DNA of 26,561 nucleotides, from assembly GCA_964502525.1 (NCBI GenBank), contig CAZCXH010000057.1:1-26561 (forward strand). The letters run 5' to 3'. Within the stretch, counting starts at the first letter, position 1. Each line of letters begins with the position of its first letter. This stretch comes from DATLYB01 sp964502525 (GTDB lineage Bacteria; Bacteroidota; Bacteroidia; Chitinophagales; CAIOSU01). A program made the translations under genes and the position numbers. Positions 21,867 through 26,561 of the stretch are shown here, piece after piece. The notes under the pieces are model-generated. The model was not told where the DNA came from and did not search any database. It saw only the letters and a program-made list of their open reading frames with translations.

Positions 21867-21874
21867 GTTAAAAA
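21867..21874. repeat. Right target-site duplication GTTAAAAA
   Basis: Identical to 21574-21581 and directly abutting the right end of the element. Confidence 0.7.
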
Positions 21875-21876
21875 CA

Positions 21877-21910
21877 TTGCCCCCTACCCTTCTATTTCCT
21901 GCTACCTTTG
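21877..21910 (+). promoter_or_regulatory. guaA promoter
   Basis: TTG (21877-21879), a 23-bp spacer and TACCTTTG (21903-21910), an exact -7 box. The box ends 12 bases before ATG 21923. A TTG start at 21908 would lie inside the box, so ATG 21923 is the start. Confidence 0.6.
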
Positions 21911-21922
21911 CACTTTTGCAAA

Positions 21923-23464
21923 ATGGACGAAAAAGTTCTCATCATTGATTTCGGGTCGCAATACACCCAGTTAATAGCAAGGCGGGTTCGCGAAATAGGC
22001 GTTTACAGCGAGATTGTTCCCTTCAATAAGATTCCAAACATTGATGATGCTGTTAAGGGCATCATTCTTTCCGGCAGCCCCTTTTCGGTAAAAGACAAAA
22101 AATCGCCTCACGTTGACCTTGAGATGCTGGTGAACGTTCGCCCGGTGCTGGGCTTGTGCTATGGCGCCCAGCTCATCGCTGAAAAATTCGGGGGTAAGGT
22201 CGCGAAATCCAACAAGCGTGAATACGGCAGGGCAAACCTTGACCGGATTTTCAGCAAGCAGGGCGTGCTGAAAAATATTTCAGATAACACGCAGGTGTGG
22301 ATGTCGCATGCCGACACCATTGTGAAAATTCCCGCGGGCTTCGAGTTGCTCGCCAGTACGCAAAGCGTTGAGGTGGCGGCATTTCAAAACAGCAACGGGC
22401 GGTATAAAAATCCGGTGGCGGGATTGCAGTTCCATCCCGAAGTATATCACACTACGGAAGGCAAATCCATTCTGCAGAATTTCGTGCGCGATATATGCGG
22501 CTGCAAGAGCATCTGGACACCGCAATCATTCATTGAAGAAACAGTTGAATGGATAAGAAAAATCGTCAATAAGGATAAGGTGGTGCTGGGCTTGTCAGGA
22601 GGCGTTGACTCAACGGTGGCAGCGGAGTTGCTGCACAAAGCCATCGGCAACCAACTGCAGTGCATCTTCGTGAACAACGGGGTTTTACGGAAAAATGAAT
22701 TTAAAAATGTGCTGCACTCCTACAAAGACATGGGTTTTAAAGTGAGAGGCGTTGACGCATCCAAGGAATTCATGAAGGGATTGAAGGGCGTCATTGACCC
22801 GGAGAAAAAGAGAAAAATTATCGGAAAAGTTTTTATTGACGTTTTTCAACGCGAAGCTAAAAAGCTGAAAGGAATAAAGTGGCTCGGACAGGGAACAATT
22901 TACCCTGATGTAATAGAATCTGTTTCGGTTCACGGTCCGTCAGCCACCATCAAGTCGCATCACAACGTTGGCGGGCTGCCGGAGAAGCTGCACCTGAAAG
23001 TGATAGAGCCGCTGCGGTTTTTATTCAAGGACGAGGTGCGGCTCACTGGCTCTGCGTTGAAAATTCCGGATGATATTTTAAATCGTCATCCGTTCCCGGG
23101 TCCAGGCCTTGCCATTCGCATTATCGGAGCGGTAAATGAAAAGGATGTGAAGATATTGCAGGAAGCGGATGACATTTATATCACCAATCTGAAAAGGCAC
23201 GGCTTGTATGATCAGGTGTGGCAGGCTGCAACGATTTTGCTCCCGGTGCAAAGCGTGGGGGTGATGGGTGATGAAAGAACCTATGAGCGTGTCATCGCAT
23301 TGCGGGCTGTGACTTCCACCGATGGCATGACGGCTGACTGGGCAAAACTCCCTTATAATTTTCTTGCTGAAACCTCAAACCAAATCATCAACAGCGTGAA
23401 AGGTATTAACAGGGTGGTTTATGACATCAGCTCGAAACCGCCTTCAACGATTGAATGGGAGTGA
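21923..23464 (+). CDS. guaA: GMP synthase (glutamine-hydrolysing)
   Basis: A 513-residue two-domain enzyme making GMP from XMP, glutamine and ATP. The class I amidotransferase domain (1-about 195) has LGLCYGAQ with nucleophile C79 and FHPEV with H171 and E173. The ATP pyrophosphatase domain begins at VVLGLSGGVDS (P-loop SGGVDS at 225-230), with GQGTIYPDVIES, the SHHNVGGLPE segment, and the C-terminal dimerisation region ending RVVYDISSKPPSTIEWE, the standard terminus. Everything is intact and the length is usual. The leader is very short. A MITE-like element lies directly upstream of its promoter. Confidence 0.97.
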   Translation: MDEKVLIIDFGSQYTQLIARRVREIGVYSEIVPFNKIPNIDDAVKGIILSGSPFSVKDKKSPHVDLEMLVNVRPVLGLCYGAQLIAEKFGGKVAKSNKREYGRANLDRIFSKQGVLKNISDNTQVWMSHADTIVKIPAGFELLASTQSVEVAAFQNSNGRYKNPVAGLQFHPEVYHTTEGKSILQNFVRDICGCKSIWTPQSFIEETVEWIRKIVNKDKVVLGLSGGVDSTVAAELLHKAIGNQLQCIFVNNGVLRKNEFKNVLHSYKDMGFKVRGVDASKEFMKGLKGVIDPEKKRKIIGKVFIDVFQREAKKLKGIKWLGQGTIYPDVIESVSVHGPSATIKSHHNVGGLPEKLHLKVIEPLRFLFKDEVRLTGSALKIPDDILNRHPFPGPGLAIRIIGAVNEKDVKILQEADDIYITNLKRHGLYDQVWQAATILLPVQSVGVMGDERTYERVIALRAVTSTDGMTADWAKLPYNFLAETSNQIINSVKGINRVVYDISSKPPSTIEWE

Positions 23465-23503
23465 TGCAGAATTACGAATTACGATTGGCGAATGATGATT
23501 GGC

Positions 23504-23516
23504 GAATTATCGAAGC
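23504..23516. repeat. GAATTATCGAA repeat unit upstream of the PBP-like lipoprotein
   Basis: GGCGAATTATCGAAGC follows ATTGGCGAATGATGATTGGCG; the GAATTATCGAA word recurs twice after the next gene and once inverted. Position bounds are approximate. Confidence 0.4.
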
Positions 23517-23561
23517 GGGTGGAATTACCTAATGGACTATGGACTAACCAACAATTCACGA

Positions 23562-24992
23562 ATGAATAAATCGTTTTCTGAGAGAAGCCGCTTATCCCTG
23601 TTTCAGGGAAAGGTAAAACTTCCAATACCCATCATCGTGCTCGCGCTTGTTTTGCTGACGCTGCTCGTTGCCGGCTGCGGTTCTTCCAAAAAGGCAGCTT
23701 CGCAAACCGATTCCGTTCATCTCAAACCGGTCATCGAAAAGGCTGCGCCCTCCGACACGTTAGCCGGTGATACGATTGTCACCGCAGTCAGACCGCTGAT
23801 TGACACTTTCGACATTGCGCTGATCCTGCCTTTTTACCTCGACTCAGCAGGGGAAATACCGGACACCGCTGAAGTGAACTATTACAACGAAAGCGAGCTT
23901 GCCATCGAATTTTACAATGGCGCGATGATGGCGCTTGAAGAACTTTCAAAGGACAAGCTAAAAGCGAGACTTCACATCTATGATGACGCCAACGACAAGG
24001 AGCGCATCAACATGATCGCACAGCTTGCGGATTTCAAAGATCTGGAGTTAATCATAGGTCCCGTTTACAACAACAATCTTCGCATCATGGCTGAATACGC
24101 AAAGCATGACAGCATTTATTTGGTTTCGCCTCTTTCCCCTTCCGCCAACATAACGAGCTATAACCCGTTTTACATCATGGTGAATCCGAGCATAGAGGCT
24201 CATTGCCGAAAAATTTTCGACTACGTTGTTGCCAACCACCATGACGACAACATCCTTCTGCTCACAAGACACGGCACCACAGAAGGAACCTATGCCGCGA
24301 TATTTCAGAATTATCTGACTCAGTATCAAACCGAGAGCAATGATTATGCTTTTCAAATTACACAGGTAACCTTCGCGCCAGCCTTTGGGCAGGAAGATGA
24401 TGCCACCAGCGAAGAGGAAATTGCCGCTTTCCTGAATGATTCAATAAAAAATGTCGTTATCGTGCCATCGGTTGAAAAATCCTACATACACAGCGTTGGA
24501 AGAACACTCTATCCGATGGTTGTGCCGCCACAGGATGTTAAGAATCCCGTTAAGTACGACATCACGGTGATGGGATTGCCGGTTTGGGGCGAGCAGGAAG
24601 GCATGCGTTTCGATTATGCCCGCAGCCTTAATGTGCACTACACTTCCGACTATTACATTGATCCGGAGTTCTATAGCGATAACAGGGGCTTTTACAAAAG
24701 ATACGTTGACCGTTATTATACTGAGCCTTCAGAATATGCCATCAAGGGTTATGATCTGATGCTGTTTTGGGGAAGGATGCTTGAAGAACACAATATAGAA
24801 TTTGACAGCATGATGTGCGTTGAAACTGCAAAGGGCATCCACACTGATTTCAGCTTTGGAATTCATTACGCGCCCCCGAGTCCTTTCGCTTCAATTGACA
24901 CTTTGCAGGCTGTTCCGCTCACCGATTACATAGAGAATAAGTACGTACATTTGCTCAAGTATGAGGATTATTCGTTGAAAAAAGTGAAGTAA
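23562..24992 (+). CDS. Periplasmic binding protein-like (type 1) lipoprotein
   Basis: Start set at ATG 23562 (476 residues); ATG 23532 and TTG 23499 are in frame, but their codons come from repeat-like sequence. The hydrophobic segment IPIIVLALVLLTLLVAGC ends in lipobox VAGC (C39), followed by GSSKKAASQ. From about residue 85 (FDIALILPFYLDS) it reads as a Leu/Ile/Val-binding or PBP1-type fold: ESELAIEFYNGAMMALEEL, HIYDDANDKERI, LIIGPVYNNNLRIMAEYAKHDSIYLVSPLSPSA, then NPFYIMVNPS. In other bacteria this fold includes LpoA-like activators of peptidoglycan synthases; Bacteroidota have many uncharacterised versions. Ligand unknown. The Tyr-rich C-terminal region (YYIDPEFYSDNRGFYKRYVDRYY) fits the second lobe. 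Confidence 0.78.
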   Translation: MNKSFSERSRLSLFQGKVKLPIPIIVLALVLLTLLVAGCGSSKKAASQTDSVHLKPVIEKAAPSDTLAGDTIVTAVRPLIDTFDIALILPFYLDSAGEIPDTAEVNYYNESELAIEFYNGAMMALEELSKDKLKARLHIYDDANDKERINMIAQLADFKDLELIIGPVYNNNLRIMAEYAKHDSIYLVSPLSPSANITSYNPFYIMVNPSIEAHCRKIFDYVVANHHDDNILLLTRHGTTEGTYAAIFQNYLTQYQTESNDYAFQITQVTFAPAFGQEDDATSEEEIAAFLNDSIKNVVIVPSVEKSYIHSVGRTLYPMVVPPQDVKNPVKYDITVMGLPVWGEQEGMRFDYARSLNVHYTSDYYIDPEFYSDNRGFYKRYVDRYYTEPSEYAIKGYDLMLFWGRMLEEHNIEFDSMMCVETAKGIHTDFSFGIHYAPPSPFASIDTLQAVPLTDYIENKYVHLLKYEDYSLKKVK

Positions 24993-24994
24993 TT

Positions 24995-25083
24995 AATTCG
25001 ATAATTCAATGATGTCAACCTCCGCTTCCCATCTTTTTGTTTTGATCAATTATCGAATCACCGGATCACCGAATTATCGAATT
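24995..25083. repeat. Inverted and direct GAATTATCGAA repeats
   Basis: AATTCGATAATTC (24995-25007) is the perfect complement of GAATTATCGAATT (25071-25083), a 13-bp inverted repeat starting three bases after the lipoprotein stop codon. A further direct copy AATTATCGAATCACCGG begins near 25048, and ATCACCG is repeated beside it. The repeat ends just before the next ATG (25090). Confidence 0.65.
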
Positions 25084-25089
25084 TGACAC

Positions 25090-26561
25090 ATGCGTTTTGT
25101 TTTAGTTCTCGCTTGCTCCGTTTCCATCGCCTTTCAGCTTTTCGCCCAAAACAATCTTTCCTTTCTTGGCAGAAAAATATACACCGAAGACCTCAGCGAT
25201 GTCTGGGGCTATGCTGCAGGTGGTAAAGAATACGCGCTCGTTGGCGCGCGTTCCGGAGTTTCGATTGTTGATGTTACGGATCCCGCAACTCCTGCTGAAT
25301 TGTTTTTTGTACCAACTGCCGCCAGCGACTGGCATGACTTTGCAACATGGAACGGGTACGCCTATGTTACCAATGAAACCGGTGGCGGCATGACGGTGAT
25401 CAACCTGAATTTTCTGCCGGACAGCATTCAGTCATCAACAACTAATGGCGGTGTGGGACTGACCACGGCTCACACCGTTTTCACTGACGAAAACGGAATC
25501 GCCTATGTCGCGGGAGGCAATATAAGCGCAGGCAGGGGGGTTCTGATGTTTGATGTTGACGCCAATCCGACCAATCCTCCCTATCTGGGAAGATATGATT
25601 TCCATTACGTGCATGACTTATTTGCCCGCGGGGACACGATGTGGACTGCCGAGGTTAATGACGGCATCTTTGCAGTAGTTGATGTTTCAGATAAAAGCAA
25701 TCCGTTCATATTAGCCGACCGGCAAACACCCAACAATTTCACGCATAACACCTGGCTGTCAGATGACGGCACCAAGCTTCTGACCACCGATGAGGTTAAT
25801 AATGCAACAATCACTTCATACGATGTAACCAGCCTGAGCAATATCAGGGAGCTTGACCGGTTTCAGTTTAATCCCGGCTCCAACTCTCTGCCACATAACG
25901 TGCACTATCTGCATGACTTTGCGGTAGCCTCCTATTACCGGGATGGAGTGGTGATTATTGACGCCTCCGATCCTGAGAATCTGATTGCCGTTGGAAACTA
26001 TGATACATCTCCCTTGTCAGGAGGGGGCTATAACGGGTGCTGGTCAGTTTACCCATATCTGCCCTCAGGAAATATTATCGCTTCGGACATTGAAAGAGGT
26101 CTGTTTGTGCTTGCGCCAATCTATCGGAAAGCCTGTTACCTTGAAGGCATTGTGACAGACATCGTCACCGGCCAGCCGGTTAATAACGCTTCTGTGATGA
26201 TTCTCCCTTCCAACCCGGTTGATTACACCGGGCTTGCTTCGTTCACAGGCGAATACAAAACCGGCATTGCGGACAGCGGAAGCTATTCCGTTCAGTTTGC
26301 GAAATCCGGTTATGCCACTCATATTGAAAATAACGTGATCCTCGATAATGGCGTTGTCACGACATTGAATGTTCAGTTGATCCCTTTGATAAATGTGACA
26401 TTCACAGGCTCGGTGATTGACCTGGCTGACAGCGCGGGAATATCCGGGTGCCGGGTACTGCTGGCAAATTCCTTAAACACCTATTCTGCCATAACAGACT
26501 CATCAGGAAATTTTACCATCAACAATTTTCAGTCGGGGGAATACCGGATGTATGCAGGCAA
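25090..26561 (+). CDS. Secreted choice-of-anchor B family protein (partial, runs off the right edge)
   Basis: An open frame from ATG 25090 to the window end, 490 codons without a stop. The signal peptide is MRFVLVLACSVSIAFQLFAQ. The body has LVIVD-type repeats: LSDVWGYAAGGKEYALVGARSGVSIVDVTDP, then HDFATWNGYAYVTNE, YVHDLFARGDTMWTAEVNDG, FTHNTWLSDDGTKLLTTDE and LPHNVHYLHDFAVASYYRDGVVIIDASDP. This matches choice-of-anchor B proteins, a beta-propeller-like surface domain. From about residue 350 there are two carboxypeptidase-regulatory-like beta sandwiches (CYLEGIVTDIVTGQPVNNASV and FTGSVIDLADSAGISGCRV). A C-terminal type IX secretion sorting domain would be expected beyond the edge but is not visible. 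Confidence 0.85.
   Translation, partial: MRFVLVLACSVSIAFQLFAQNNLSFLGRKIYTEDLSDVWGYAAGGKEYALVGARSGVSIVDVTDPATPAELFFVPTAASDWHDFATWNGYAYVTNETGGGMTVINLNFLPDSIQSSTTNGGVGLTTAHTVFTDENGIAYVAGGNISAGRGVLMFDVDANPTNPPYLGRYDFHYVHDLFARGDTMWTAEVNDGIFAVVDVSDKSNPFILADRQTPNNFTHNTWLSDDGTKLLTTDEVNNATITSYDVTSLSNIRELDRFQFNPGSNSLPHNVHYLHDFAVASYYRDGVVIIDASDPENLIAVGNYDTSPLSGGGYNGCWSVYPYLPSGNIIASDIERGLFVLAPIYRKACYLEGIVTDIVTGQPVNNASVMILPSNPVDYTGLASFTGEYKTGIADSGSYSVQFAKSGYATHIENNVILDNGVVTTLNVQLIPLINVTFTGSVIDLADSAGISGCRVLLANSLNTYSAITDSSGNFTINNFQSGEYRMYAG

Overview
The window is chromosomal DNA from a member of the Bacteroidota, most likely an uncultured or environmental lineage near Chitinophagales/Sphingobacteriales. 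The evidence is consistent across the window: promoters of the Bacteroidota type (TTG or TTTG, about 20 bp, then TAnnTTTG), almost no Shine-Dalgarno sequences, Omp28-type and FISUMP-domain secreted proteins, PorV/PorQ-like and helix-hairpin-helix outer-membrane barrels, a DUF6132-like small protein, and a secreted choice-of-anchor B protein at the right edge. No rRNA, recognisable tRNA, CRISPR array, prophage or intact transposase is visible.

Layout. 1-2.3 kb: a deoxyhypusine-synthase-like enzyme (probably a polyamine enzyme) and a membrane-anchored SGNH hydrolase. 2.3-4.2 kb, minus strand: an EEP-family phosphodiesterase/nuclease behind an Omp28-like thioredoxin-fold protein. 4.2-6.6 kb: a sparse region with a 57-residue membrane microprotein that may be translated from a leaderless mRNA, a PLP-dependent ACC deaminase/D-cysteine desulfhydrase, and several palindromic repeats, including one small element inserted into another. 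6.6-8.85 kb: a FISUMP protein, an unknown lipoprotein, and a MazF/PemK-type toxin-antitoxin pair lying between inverted copies of the same small repeat. 8.86-10.94 kb, minus strand: a tightly packed six-gene thiol/sulfane-sulfur operon (DUF6132-like protein, two single-domain rhodaneses, a two-helix Cys-rich membrane protein, thioredoxin, and a rhodanese-thioredoxin fusion lipoprotein).

11.1-16.8 kb, plus strand: asnS, an OmpA-family lipoprotein, a compact promoter-hairpin-terminator unit that looks like a small RNA gene, a PorV/PorQ-like barrel and an HHH-barrel protein. 16.8-19.25 kb: priA on the minus strand. 19.3-21.4 kb: a single-cysteine HxlR regulator divergent from yceI, with two abutting 18-bp palindromes between them, then a pirin. 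21.4-21.9 kb: repeats, including a 285-bp MITE-like element with 16-bp terminal inverted repeats and perfect 8-bp target duplications, just upstream of the guaA promoter. 21.9-26.56 kb: guaA, a periplasmic-binding-protein-like lipoprotein flanked by GAATTATCGAA repeats, and the truncated choice-of-anchor B gene.

The genes form no single pathway. The most coherent functional unit is the rhodanese/thioredoxin operon, which reads as a sulfur-transfer or persulfide-handling system across the inner membrane. The most distinctive DNA-level features are the small non-autonomous elements, the tandem HxlR operators and the candidate small RNA.
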